In this document: positions 1-8,472 of the stretch, in pieces
Numbering within the stretch: the first letter of the stretch is position 1
How the letters are laid out: each line of letters begins with the position of its first letter
Assembly (NCBI GenBank): GCA_045653805.1
Contig: JAZOMF010000079.1
Location: 5,601 to 69,600 of the forward strand
Length of the DNA stretch: 64,000 nt
Direction: 5' to 3'
Origin: SVTX01 sp045653805
Lineage (GTDB): Bacteria; Bacillota; Clostridia; Oscillospirales; CAG-272
Made by a program: the position numbers and the translations under genes
The notes under the pieces: model-generated
The model's input: only the letters and a program-made list of their open reading frames with translations
Databases searched by the model: none
What the model was told of the DNA's origin: nothing

Positions 1-594
1 AACGGAGAATATCACGTTCTTCAAGTCACTGACAAGTTGACGACGGGCGCGCCTCATTTTGTTGAGATCGGTCACTCTCAGCCCTCACGTTTGCCCGAAG
101 CATCGGTAAACGCCATTAAAGAATTGGCTATACAAGCGGCAAAGGCTGTCGGTATTGAAAACGGTCCGGGGCATGCCGAGATAATTCTTACTAAAAACGG
201 TCCTAAAATGGTGGAAATCGGCGCAAGAATGGGTGGCGGATGCATTACCACTCATTTGGTTCCTCTTTCGACGGGAATCAATATGACAGGGGCAACTATA
301 TTGACGGCGCTCGGCGAAACACCTGATCTTGAAGCGAAGCACAGTAAAGGCTCCGCTATCAGATTTATTATTCCAAAGAAGGGTAAGGTAGTAAATATCT
401 CGGGCGAAGAGGCGGCCAGAGCGGTTCCCGGTGTAGTTGAGGTCGAGATTCAGTGCAAGATAGGTCAGATGTTGGGCGAGCTTGAAAGCGGTGCATCAAG
501 AATCGGTTACGTTATAGCGGAAGCTGAGACCGCAGAGGAAGCTGTGTGCATCTGCGAGAGTGCCCTTAAAATGATCAAAATCGATACAAAATAA
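1..594 (+). CDS. ATP-grasp ligase-type protein, C-terminal part (gene begins left of the window)
   Basis: The reading frame is open from base 1, so only the last ~197 residues are here. The visible part has the metal- and ATP-binding end of an ATP-grasp fold: a stretch HAEIILTKNGPKMVEIGAR followed by MGGG, matching the E-x-N/G-x-R pattern seen in carboxylate-amine/thiol ligases of the PurK/carbamoyl-phosphate synthase superfamily. Such enzymes join a carboxylate to an amine using ATP. In polysaccharide loci they usually make amide-linked amino-acid or sugar-acid decorations; here the substrate is unknown. The next gene, a sugar-phosphate transferase, starts 22 bases after the stop on the same strand, so it is probably the first visible gene of the glycan operon. 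Confidence 0.75.
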   Translation, partial: NGEYHVLQVTDKLTTGAPHFVEIGHSQPSRLPEASVNAIKELAIQAAKAVGIENGPGHAEIILTKNGPKMVEIGARMGGGCITTHLVPLSTGINMTGATILTALGETPDLEAKHSKGSAIRFIIPKKGKVVNISGEEAARAVPGVVEVEIQCKIGQMLGELESGASRIGYVIAEAETAEEAVCICESALKMIKIDTK

Positions 595-615
595 ATTTTG
601 ACGGGGAGACAATCC

Positions 616-1257
616 ATGTATAAATTTTTTAAACGCTTATTTGACATAATTATCTGTTTGGCGGCGTTTCCTGTTTTTTGTTTGATTTTACTTGTTGTTT
701 CAATTTTGATAAAAGCGGAGGACGGTGGCCCCGTATTCTATAAGGCAGAGCGTATTGGCAAAGACGGAAAGAAGATCTTGATGTATAAATTCCGTTCTAT
801 GAAGGTTAATGCTCCCGATATCAGAAATGAGGACGGAAGTACATACAATGCAAAAGATGAAGTGAGAGTTACCAAGATTGGAAAGTTCTTGCGCGAGACA
901 AGCATTGATGAAACTGCCCAAATACTCAATGTTCTTAAGGGTGATATGAGCATTATCGGTGCCAGAGCAAGCAACTGGGATGCGTTGGAATCATATCTTC
1001 CGGATGAGATGGATAAGCTTAAGGTTCGCCCCGGTATCACAGGCTACGTTCAGGCATATTACAGAAACAATGCAACTCCTCACGAAAAAAGAGTTTATGA
1101 CGGATGGTATGCTAATCATCTTTCGCTTGCCTTGGATTTGAAAATTATCTTTAAGACCATAGCGGTAGTATTGAAGCGCGAAAATCTGTACACCGATACC
1201 AACAAGGCTAATTCTTTGGAAACAGCCGAGAAGATACAGGAAGAAGCAAAAAAATAA
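616..1257 (+). CDS. Initiating undecaprenyl-phosphate sugar-1-phosphate transferase (PglC/WcaJ catalytic-domain type)
   Basis: A 213-residue polyprenol-phosphate glycosylphosphotransferase. One hydrophobic N-terminal segment (about residues 9-31) is followed by the family core: the GGPVFYKAERIGKDGK stretch, the KFRSM motif, a SIDETAQ segment with the catalytic-type acidic residue, and GARAS and RPGITG near the end. It lacks the long N-terminal membrane region of WbaP/WcaJ and is of the minimal PglC size. Such enzymes load the first sugar phosphate onto undecaprenyl phosphate at the inner membrane. ATG at 616 is chosen because GGGGAG lies just upstream (603-608); the longer reading frame from 598 has no such site. 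With CapE/F/G downstream, the first sugar may be an N-acetylated 6-deoxyhexosamine (inference). Confidence 0.88.
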   Translation: MYKFFKRLFDIIICLAAFPVFCLILLVVSILIKAEDGGPVFYKAERIGKDGKKILMYKFRSMKVNAPDIRNEDGSTYNAKDEVRVTKIGKFLRETSIDETAQILNVLKGDMSIIGARASNWDALESYLPDEMDKLKVRPGITGYVQAYYRNNATPHEKRVYDGWYANHLSLALDLKIIFKTIAVVLKRENLYTDTNKANSLETAEKIQEEAKK

Positions 1258-1284
1258 ATTATCTCTGATAGAGAAGAGGATTTT

Positions 1285-2520
1285 ATGAAGATCTTAAGAA
1301 CTCCGTCGTATTGCTATCCCGAAATTATTGCAAGTACCCATCTTGAAAATGATCGTTTTCAAGCGTTTACGGCAGCCGGATTTGAGATAGTGGTTCATAC
1401 ACCCGTACCCACCAGAGGTATTGATGAAGATACTTATAAAAAGTACAAAACCATCAAATTTGAAGAGTTGTATGAGGGAAATGTTAAAATCCACCGCTTT
1501 TCAATGATGCGCGAAAAACGAAACCCTATCTTCAGAGCTTTGAGATATGTGTTTGTTAACGTTGTTCAGTATAGTAAAAGCATAAAAGAAAAGGGAATAG
1601 ACGTTGTATACGGAGGCAGCACCCCCCCTACACAAGGTATGCTTTGCGCTCTTGTGGCAAAAAAACTATCGAAAAAATATCGAAAAAAGGTGCCGTTTGT
1701 CTACAATTTGCAGGATGTTTTCCCTGACTCGTTGGTAACCACGGGACTGACGAAAAAGGGTTCGATTCTCTGGAAGATCGGGCGCAAGATCGAAAATTAT
1801 ACATACTCACACGCAGATAAGATCATAGTTATCAGTGAGAGTATGAAGAAAAATATTATGGAAAAGGGAGTTCCCGAGGAGAAGATCGTAGTGGTATCAA
1901 ACTGGATCGACACCGAGGTAACAAAGCCCGTTCCAAAAGAAGAAAACCGACTCTTTGAGGAATTTGGTATCTCGCGCGACAAATTCACCGTGGTCTATGC
2001 CGGAAATTACGGCAAGGCGCAGGGTGCTGACGTGGTTCTTGACGCGGCAGAACGCTTGAAGGATCACGCTGACGTGCAGTTCGTAATTTTTGGCGGTGGC
2101 GCGGAGTTCGAGAGCGCAAAAGAAAAGGCGAAAGCTCTCCCGAATGTTATGATCAACGGACTCTTGCCCCAAGACCGCGTGTCCGAGGTTTACAGTCTTG
2201 GTGACGTTGCAATAATCACCTGCAAAAAGGGTGTCGGTAATAGCGGAATGCCCAGTAAGACCTGGAGCATTATGGCTTGTAATACCCCTATCATTGCCGC
2301 TTTTGACACCGATAGTGAGCTTGCTGAGGTCATCGAAAAAGCTAATGCGGGGGTTACTGTTGAACCCGAGGATGCCGAAAGCCTTGTTTCTGCTATTCTC
2401 GAAATGAAAAACGGCAGAGCAGAGAGCTTTACCGGCGGCAGAGAATATGCCGTCGAGAACGCCTCCAAGGAAAAGTGCACCGCGAAGTATGTTGAGACGA
2501 TAAAACAACTACTAAATTAG
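1285..2520 (+). CDS. GT4-type glycosyltransferase, WbuB-like
   Basis: A 411-residue GT-B glycosyltransferase. The N-terminal half carries the WbuB/WcaI-like opening (STHLENDRFQAF, then GSTPPTQG and YNLQDVFPDS), and the C-terminal half carries the nucleotide-sugar region (VYAGNYGKAQG, GVGNSGMPSKTWSIMAC). In Escherichia coli O26, WbuB transfers L-FucNAc; because the complete UDP-L-FucNAc gene set is in this operon, FucNAc is a plausible donor, but that is inference from context. The gene lies 27 bases behind the initiating transferase and 9 bases ahead of the next glycosyltransferase, as expected for one transcript. The start has AGAGGA a few bases upstream. Cytoplasmic, acting on the lipid-linked glycan. 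Confidence 0.85.
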   Translation: MKILRTPSYCYPEIIASTHLENDRFQAFTAAGFEIVVHTPVPTRGIDEDTYKKYKTIKFEELYEGNVKIHRFSMMREKRNPIFRALRYVFVNVVQYSKSIKEKGIDVVYGGSTPPTQGMLCALVAKKLSKKYRKKVPFVYNLQDVFPDSLVTTGLTKKGSILWKIGRKIENYTYSHADKIIVISESMKKNIMEKGVPEEKIVVVSNWIDTEVTKPVPKEENRLFEEFGISRDKFTVVYAGNYGKAQGADVVLDAAERLKDHADVQFVIFGGGAEFESAKEKAKALPNVMINGLLPQDRVSEVYSLGDVAIITCKKGVGNSGMPSKTWSIMACNTPIIAAFDTDSELAEVIEKANAGVTVEPEDAESLVSAILEMKNGRAESFTGGREYAVENASKEKCTAKYVETIKQLLN

Positions 2521-2529
2521 GAGAAGTTT

Positions 2530-3624
2530 ATGAAGATATTGATCATTTCCGATTTTACGGCCCCATATAGAATAGCAGTTTTTAAAGGACTTTCTGAGAA
2601 ATTTGAAACAACAACATTTTTTAATGTTGCGAAAAACGAGTCCCGCAATCCCGACTGGTACAAAAAATCCAGCAACGAGTTTTATTTTGAAATACTTGAC
2701 AATGAAGAGTCGATAGCGCACTATAACGAGTGTGTAAAAAACATTAAAGATTTTGATCTGGTGCTTGTCTACGACCCGTGGAACAAACGCTCACGAGCTT
2801 TGCAGAGACTTTGTATGCGCAAAAAAATCCCTTATGTTTTAAACGCTGATGGGGCACTTGGAATCAACACCAGTTTTCCTAAAAAGCAAATAAAAACCTT
2901 TTACTGCAAGAGAGCAACTCTTTGCTTTGCGGGATGTGAGCGAGCAGCGGAGTATTTCAGAACCTATGGTGCGAGAAACGAAAAAATCGTCAAGCATCCT
3001 TTTACATCTCTTTTCAAGGATCAGATATTGGCTTCTCCCTATACAAAAGAGCAGAAAACGGAGTATAAAATAGAGCTCGGGATCGAAGAAAAGGTTACTT
3101 TTATAACTGTTGGACAGTTTATTTACCGCAAAGGCTTTGATTTGTTACTTGATGCTTGGTCGAAAACAGAACAAAATGCACAGCTTTATATTGTCGGCGG
3201 TGGTCCGCTTGAGAATGAATATAAACAAATTATTTCCGATAAAGCTCTCCAAAACGTGCATTTGATCGGCTTTAAAAAGCCGGAGGAGCTGCAGAAGTAT
3301 TATGCGGCATCAGATGCTTTCGTTCTTCCTACGCGCGAGGATATATGGGGACTTGTTATAAATGAGGCGCTTGCAAACGCGCTTCCTACAATTTCCTCCA
3401 ACCACTGTACTGCGGGAAACGAGCTTGTGACAAACGATTTTAATGGATATGTCTACGATTGTGAAGATACCACGGCACTTGCCGAGTTCATAAACAAGAT
3501 TGCGAAGGACGAGAGGTTGAGAGAAAGATTTGCTGTAAATGCCCTGAAGTCTATAGAAGAGTATACTTTGGAAAATATAATCAGCAGTCATATTGATAGC
3601 ATCAACGATGTTGTTGCAAAATAA
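2530..3624 (+). CDS. GT4-type glycosyltransferase
   Basis: A 364-residue GT-B enzyme. The C-terminal half has the GT1/GT4 donor-binding features: TVGQFIYRKGFDLLLDAW, an IVGGGPLENEY stretch, and the late E-x7-E region (FVLPTREDIWGLVINEALAN). The N-terminal acceptor domain, starting MKILIISDFTAPYR, is not recognisable further. It should add one sugar to the lipid-linked repeat unit in the cytoplasm; donor and linkage cannot be told. AGGAG is seven bases ahead of the ATG and the gap to the previous gene is nine bases, so it is co-translated with its neighbours. The gene is visibly richer in A+T than the sugar-nucleotide genes further down the operon. Confidence 0.8.
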   Translation: MKILIISDFTAPYRIAVFKGLSEKFETTTFFNVAKNESRNPDWYKKSSNEFYFEILDNEESIAHYNECVKNIKDFDLVLVYDPWNKRSRALQRLCMRKKIPYVLNADGALGINTSFPKKQIKTFYCKRATLCFAGCERAAEYFRTYGARNEKIVKHPFTSLFKDQILASPYTKEQKTEYKIELGIEEKVTFITVGQFIYRKGFDLLLDAWSKTEQNAQLYIVGGGPLENEYKQIISDKALQNVHLIGFKKPEELQKYYAASDAFVLPTREDIWGLVINEALANALPTISSNHCTAGNELVTNDFNGYVYDCEDTTALAEFINKIAKDERLRERFAVNALKSIEEYTLENIISSHIDSINDVVAK

Positions 3625-3643
3625 AGCAAAGAGGTAGTTTTCA

Positions 3644-4825
3644 GTGAACATTATCTACATTTCGAGCACGTGTTCCAGAGAAAAATATGCTGAATACGTT
3701 GAAAGCAAGGGAGCGCGTGTATCTCAACAGGCGCAGAAATATAATCTTTTGCTGGCCGAGGGACTTGTTAGCACGGGCGCAAATGTAAATTTAATATCAA
3801 GCCGACCAATCAACCGCGGAATTGACTCTCGGTTGTGGTTTAAAGGTGAGAAGGAAACGGCTAATGGAATAAAATTTAATTATGTAAATTTTATTAATCT
3901 TCCGATTTTACGTAATGTTTCCATCCTGTTTTCAGTGTTTTTCAGAGTGCTGTTTTCACCTGTAAAACAACGCGAAAGTGCGGTAGTATGCGATGCATTG
4001 AATATCGTAGCGTCTATGGCGGCTATCGCGGCGTCGGCTATCAGAGGTTATAAGACCGTGGGTATCGTAACTGACGTCCCTTGCCACTTTTCCAATATGG
4101 AGAATATTTCGTTTAGTCAAAAGCTTAACCTATTTGTTATGAAGAGATTTAAATCTTATCTGCTTTTGACCGAGCCGATGAGTGAAATCGTTAATCCTAA
4201 AAACCGTCCATACATCGTAATGGAGGGGCATGCAGATATGGCGATGGAAAATGTTGAAAATTGCATCGAAAACAAAGCGGATAAAAAGATTTGTTTTTAT
4301 GCTGGGTCTTTAATGAAGATATATGGCATCAAAAACCTTGTTGAAGGATTTGTTAAAGCGAATATTCCGGAAACAGAGCTTCATATTTACGGAAATGGCG
4401 ATTACACCGAGGAACTGAAGGTTTTAGCCGAAAAGTATGATAACGTAAAGTATCTCGGAATCGCACCCAATAGCGAGATAGTCAAGGCGGAGCTGAAGGC
4501 GACACTTTTGGTTAACCCTCGCCCCACCAACGAAGAATACACGAAATATTCCTTCCCGTCCAAAAATATGGAATATATGGCATCGGGAACTCCTGTGCTC
4601 ACAACAAAATTGCCGGGTATGCCAAAGGAATATGATGAGTACGTATATCTCTTGGAGGAGGAGACCGCCGACGGCGTTTGTAAATCACTCAGAGAGATAT
4701 TTGCAAAAACTCCCGAGGAGCTTCACCAAAAGGGAATGGAAGCTAAGGAGTTCACTTTAAGAGAAAAGAATAACGTAAAGCAAGCGGAGAAATTGTTGAA
4801 ATTAATTAAAGATTTACGGAAGTAA
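3644..4825 (+). CDS. Glycosyltransferase, GT4-like, GTG start
   Basis: A 393-residue predicted GT-B glycosyltransferase. It opens MNIIYISSTCSREKY, typical of polysaccharide-locus transferases. The C-terminal domain has CFYAGSLMKIYGIKNLVEGF, ELHIYGNGDY and the donor-site stretch LVNPRPTNEEYTKYSFPSK followed by EYMASGTPVLTTKLPGMP. A weakly hydrophobic stretch near residues 85-105 may be a membrane-associating helix. The start codon is GTG at 3644, with GAGGT upstream at 3631-3635; no ATG in this frame gives a full-length domain. It sits 19 bases behind the preceding glycosyltransferase. The sugar transferred is unknown. Confidence 0.75.
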   Translation: MNIIYISSTCSREKYAEYVESKGARVSQQAQKYNLLLAEGLVSTGANVNLISSRPINRGIDSRLWFKGEKETANGIKFNYVNFINLPILRNVSILFSVFFRVLFSPVKQRESAVVCDALNIVASMAAIAASAIRGYKTVGIVTDVPCHFSNMENISFSQKLNLFVMKRFKSYLLLTEPMSEIVNPKNRPYIVMEGHADMAMENVENCIENKADKKICFYAGSLMKIYGIKNLVEGFVKANIPETELHIYGNGDYTEELKVLAEKYDNVKYLGIAPNSEIVKAELKATLLVNPRPTNEEYTKYSFPSKNMEYMASGTPVLTTKLPGMPKEYDEYVYLLEEETADGVCKSLREIFAKTPEELHQKGMEAKEFTLREKNNVKQAEKLLKLIKDLRK

Positions 4826-4858
4826 ATTAAAACAAACGTAAACCAAAAGGAGTTAGTA

Positions 4859-6085
4859 ATGGATCTATCCCAAAGAAAAAAAGGTACAACGCCGTTGATG
4901 TATATTGTTTTATTTTTGGTTTTTCTTGCATCAATGAACGTTATTAGTAGATATTATGTTTTCATGTTTGTAGCTTTGGGATTGTTCTTCCTGAAACCCC
5001 GAAGAAAGCTATATTTTGACATGGTGCCTACATCACTTCTGTTCGTGCTGGGTATTTCATGGGTGCTGATTTCTCCCGATTCCACCATCTCAATATTTCG
5101 AGTCGTGAAGCCCTTTACATATTTGTTGTGCTATATTATGGGATGCGCAATGATAAGAGATGATACAGGGTATTCGTCGGACAACACGCCCTATAATCTG
5201 TTTTATAAAACGGTGCTGGCAGTAGCCTTAGGTGCTTTTGCTCACTATATTGCAAATTGGATCTCCAACGCAGGCACAATGAACAGAAACACCGTGGATA
5301 TTTGGACGGGAGAGGTTATGGCTGCAACAGGACAGGCATCCCTTGCTTGTATTCCGCTTGCTTTGGCGATTGCATGCATTTTCTGCAAAAATAATACGTT
5401 TATAAAAATTGCATCAATAGTAACCGTTGTTTTGGTTTTGATGTATAATCTGGTGCTTTCGGGAAGAACGCTGCTGCTTATGTTTTTGGCGATCATCGCC
5501 ATTGCGCTTGGGCATAGATTGATCATGCAGAAGAAGGGAAGCTTAAAGGTTCTTGTTATATTTATCGTTATTGTCTTGCTGCTGTTGGCTCTCTATCAAA
5601 CGAATGCCTTTGGAATAAAATCATATGTTGAGGAGTCGCCTCTATTTGATCGTTTCTTTGCAGAAGACAGCTCTTTGGAGCTTGATGAAGACAGTAGAAT
5701 GGATAAAAAGCTGTATTATTTGAATAATTTTGCAGACCATCTATTTGGCGGAGCTAATATGCGAAAAGTGAGAGGATATGCACACGATCTTTATTTGGAC
5801 ACCTATGATGAAGCGGGAATTTTCGCTTTTATTGCAGTAGTAGCATATATCTTAATGACTGTATGGCGTTTGATACAGTGTGTTAAAGATAAAAGTCTGC
5901 CCTTTGCATTCCGCCAAATCGTTTTGTGTGTTTACGTTGCTATGTATATCGAATTTATGATAGAGCCTATTCTCCAGGGAATGCCTTGGTTATTTGCTGC
6001 ATTCTGCCTCATAGACGGATACGTTTGCGGTATTTTAAGTCACCATAAAACTGTTAAAACAAATCAAATGCAGGAGAAAGTATGA
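4859..6085 (+). CDS. O-antigen polymerase/ligase-like membrane protein (Wzy type)
   Basis: A 408-residue integral membrane protein with roughly ten hydrophobic segments and a large hydrophilic loop near residues 250-300 (SPLFDRFFAEDSS). This is the layout of Wzy polymerases and WaaL ligases, which work on lipid-linked glycan at the outer face of the membrane. The segment RGYAHDLYLDTYDEAGIFAF, with a histidine in the large periplasmic-type loop followed by an acidic stretch, resembles the LHN-like feature of the O-antigen ligase family. Sequence divergence in this family is high, so the call rests on topology and on lying between glycosyltransferases in an operon that also encodes a flippase. 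AAAAGGAG precedes the ATG. It overlaps the next gene by four bases (ATGA). Confidence 0.75.
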   Translation: MDLSQRKKGTTPLMYIVLFLVFLASMNVISRYYVFMFVALGLFFLKPRRKLYFDMVPTSLLFVLGISWVLISPDSTISIFRVVKPFTYLLCYIMGCAMIRDDTGYSSDNTPYNLFYKTVLAVALGAFAHYIANWISNAGTMNRNTVDIWTGEVMAATGQASLACIPLALAIACIFCKNNTFIKIASIVTVVLVLMYNLVLSGRTLLLMFLAIIAIALGHRLIMQKKGSLKVLVIFIVIVLLLLALYQTNAFGIKSYVEESPLFDRFFAEDSSLELDEDSRMDKKLYYLNNFADHLFGGANMRKVRGYAHDLYLDTYDEAGIFAFIAVVAYILMTVWRLIQCVKDKSLPFAFRQIVLCVYVAMYIEFMIEPILQGMPWLFAAFCLIDGYVCGILSHHKTVKTNQMQEKV

Positions 6086-7299
6086 GAATTGCTGAGATAA
6101 ATATGCTCCACAAGGGGAGCACAGGAAATATAATGCTTCAGATAGCTTGCGTTGCCCGTGAAAAGGGGAACGAGGTTAAAACCTATAGCCCTATATGCTT
6201 TTCAAGAGGAAACAATGCGACTTTTCCCGCTATTGATGAACACACATACTGGGGTAGCAAAATGGAATCGTGTTTCCATTATTATGTGGGTGCTCTTTTG
6301 GGAAAAAACGGTATGTTTTCTCGCCGAGGTACAAAGCAGATAATTGACGATCTGGACAAATTCAAGCCTGATATTATCCACCTGCATAATCTCCACGCGT
6401 TTTGCATCAATCTCCCCATGCTTTTTGAGTATATCAAGAAGAATAATATCAAGGTCATCTGGACACTCCACGATTGTTGGACGTTTACGGGACACTGTCC
6501 GTATTTTGATATTGTTAAGTGTGACAAGTGGAAAACAGGATGCCATCACTGTCCTCAGCCGAGAATATATCCCAAGATGTACATTGATACCTCGAAAAGG
6601 ATGTACGAATTGAAGCAAAAATGGTTCTGCGGTGTTGAGGATATGACTATAGTAACCCCTTCGCAATGGTTGGCAGATCTTGTTAAGCAGTCCTTTTTGA
6701 AAGATTATCCCGTAAAGGTAATTAATAACGGTATCGATCTATCAATTTTTAAGCCTACGGAGAGCGATTTCGGAGAAAAACACGGTTTGAAAGATAAAAA
6801 GATCGTTTTGGGTGTTGCTTTCGGCTGGGGATATCGCAAGGGTCTTGACGTTTTTATTGAGCTTGCGAAAAGACTTAGCGACGATTACAGGATAGTACTT
6901 GTGGGAACTGATTCAACTGTGGATGCAAGTCTTCCCGAGAATATTATTTCGATACACCGAACTGATAATCAGACCGAGCTTGCAAAAATATATACCGCCG
7001 CGGATGTGTTTGTTATTCCCACAAGAGAAGAGAACTATCCTACAGTAAATATGGAGTCTATCGCTTGCGGAACGCCTGTTTTGACCTTCAGAACCGGTGG
7101 AAGCCCCGAAATCATCGACGAAAGCTGCGGAAGTGTAGTTGACGTTGACGATGTTGACGCTATGGGAAGAGAAATCATTCGTATCTGCGAGCATAAGCCC
7201 TACACCGCGGCGGCTTGCCTTGAGAGAGCGAAGTCATTTAATATGTATGATAGATTTGAAGAATACGTAAAGCTTTACGAAGAGGTACAAAATAAATGA
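6082..7299 (+). CDS. GT4-type glycosyltransferase with Cys-rich N-terminal motif
   Basis: A 405-residue GT-B enzyme. The N-terminal domain contains the stretch WTLHDCWTFTGHCPYF followed by more cysteines (GCHHCPQP), a cysteine/histidine pattern shared by a recognisable subgroup of capsule and exopolysaccharide GT4 enzymes. The C-terminal half has VAFGWGYRKGLDVFIELAK and FVIPTREENYPTVNMESIAC, with the usual E-x7-E donor-site acids, then GTPVLTFRTGGSPEI. The start overlaps the stop of the polymerase-like gene (ATGA), so the two are translationally coupled, and its own stop overlaps the next start in the same way. The sugar specificity is unknown. Confidence 0.84.
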   Translation: MRIAEINMLHKGSTGNIMLQIACVAREKGNEVKTYSPICFSRGNNATFPAIDEHTYWGSKMESCFHYYVGALLGKNGMFSRRGTKQIIDDLDKFKPDIIHLHNLHAFCINLPMLFEYIKKNNIKVIWTLHDCWTFTGHCPYFDIVKCDKWKTGCHHCPQPRIYPKMYIDTSKRMYELKQKWFCGVEDMTIVTPSQWLADLVKQSFLKDYPVKVINNGIDLSIFKPTESDFGEKHGLKDKKIVLGVAFGWGYRKGLDVFIELAKRLSDDYRIVLVGTDSTVDASLPENIISIHRTDNQTELAKIYTAADVFVIPTREENYPTVNMESIACGTPVLTFRTGGSPEIIDESCGSVVDVDDVDAMGREIIRICEHKPYTAAACLERAKSFNMYDRFEEYVKLYEEVQNK

Positions 7300-8453
7300 A
7301 AATAGCTTTTGTGTCTAATTTCTATAATCATCACCAAAAGCCCTTAGCTGATGCTCTGTATTCTATGATAGGTGAAGGATATCACTTTATAGAGACTGCG
7401 CCGATCAGTACTGAAAGATTAAATATGGGCTGGGGTGGAGATCAAAGACCATCTTACATATTGCAAAGCTATATTGATGATGCATCAAAGGAAAAATGTC
7501 AGCAGATAATTGACGAGGCTGACGTGGTGATCTTCGGTAGTGCTCCGTATTCAATGATCCTGCCTCGTTTGCAAAAAGGAAATCTTACCTTTATGTATTG
7601 CGAAAGACTATACAAAACGGGAGTTCCGTATCTTAAATTGCCGGTACATATATTAAAAGCATTTAAGAATTATACGAGATATAAGAATTTTTACGTTCTT
7701 TGTGCCAGCGCTTATACTGCAGCGGACTTTTCTAAAAGACTTGCGTTTATTGGAAAGACCTATAAGTGGGGATATTTCCCTGCGGTTAAGAAATATGAAA
7801 ATATAGATAAGCTCATTGAAGAAAAAAATCCACGCTCTATTTTGTGGACTGCAAGATTTATTGATTGGAAGCACCCCGAAATACCCGTGGCGGTAGCGAA
7901 GCGCCTGCAGGCTGACGGCTACGAATTTGAGCTTAATATGATAGGAAACGGTGAGCTTGAAGAATATACGAAAGAGCTGATAGAGCGTGAGGGCGTTGCC
8001 GATTGCGTTAAACTGCTTGGCTCGATGAAGCCTGAGCAGGTTCGAGAGCGTATGGAGAAGAGCGAGATATTCCTCTTTACTTCTGATAGAAATGAGGGCT
8101 GGGGCGCGGTGCTCAATGAGAGCATGAATTCCGGATGCGCCGTGGTCGCCAACAGCGCCATAGGTTCGGTTCCATTCCTTATAAATGACGGTGAAAACGG
8201 TTATATGTATAAGGACGGCGACGTGGACGATCTATATAATAAGGTAAAGAGCTTGCTTGACAATGCAGACGAGCGCAAGAGTATGGCTAAGAATGCATAT
8301 AAAACCATGGCGGAAGAGTGGAATGCCGAAAATGCGGCAGAGAAGCTTGTTGCCCTATGTGAAAAAATGCTCGCCGGTGAATATAAGCCCTTCCCCTATG
8401 AGAGCGGAGTTTGCAGTAAGGCGGAGAGACTTAAAGATAATTGGTACAAATAA
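7296..8453 (+). CDS. GT4-type glycosyltransferase
   Basis: A 385-residue GT-B glycosyltransferase. Features seen: the N-terminal opening MKIAFVSNFYNHHQKPLAD, a central SILWTARFIDWKHPEI, then ELNMIGNGELEEYTKELIE and the donor-binding segment FLFTSDRNEGWGAVLNESMN with the conserved glutamate pair. Proteins opening with this histidine-rich NHHQ stretch are common in Firmicutes polysaccharide clusters. Translation is coupled to the previous gene through an ATGA overlap. It is followed 19 bases later by the flippase. Donor and acceptor are unknown. Confidence 0.8.
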   Translation: MKIAFVSNFYNHHQKPLADALYSMIGEGYHFIETAPISTERLNMGWGGDQRPSYILQSYIDDASKEKCQQIIDEADVVIFGSAPYSMILPRLQKGNLTFMYCERLYKTGVPYLKLPVHILKAFKNYTRYKNFYVLCASAYTAADFSKRLAFIGKTYKWGYFPAVKKYENIDKLIEEKNPRSILWTARFIDWKHPEIPVAVAKRLQADGYEFELNMIGNGELEEYTKELIEREGVADCVKLLGSMKPEQVRERMEKSEIFLFTSDRNEGWGAVLNESMNSGCAVVANSAIGSVPFLINDGENGYMYKDGDVDDLYNKVKSLLDNADERKSMAKNAYKTMAEEWNAENAAEKLVALCEKMLAGEYKPFPYESGVCSKAERLKDNWYK

Positions 8454-8472
8454 TTAACTTGAAAGGTTTTTT

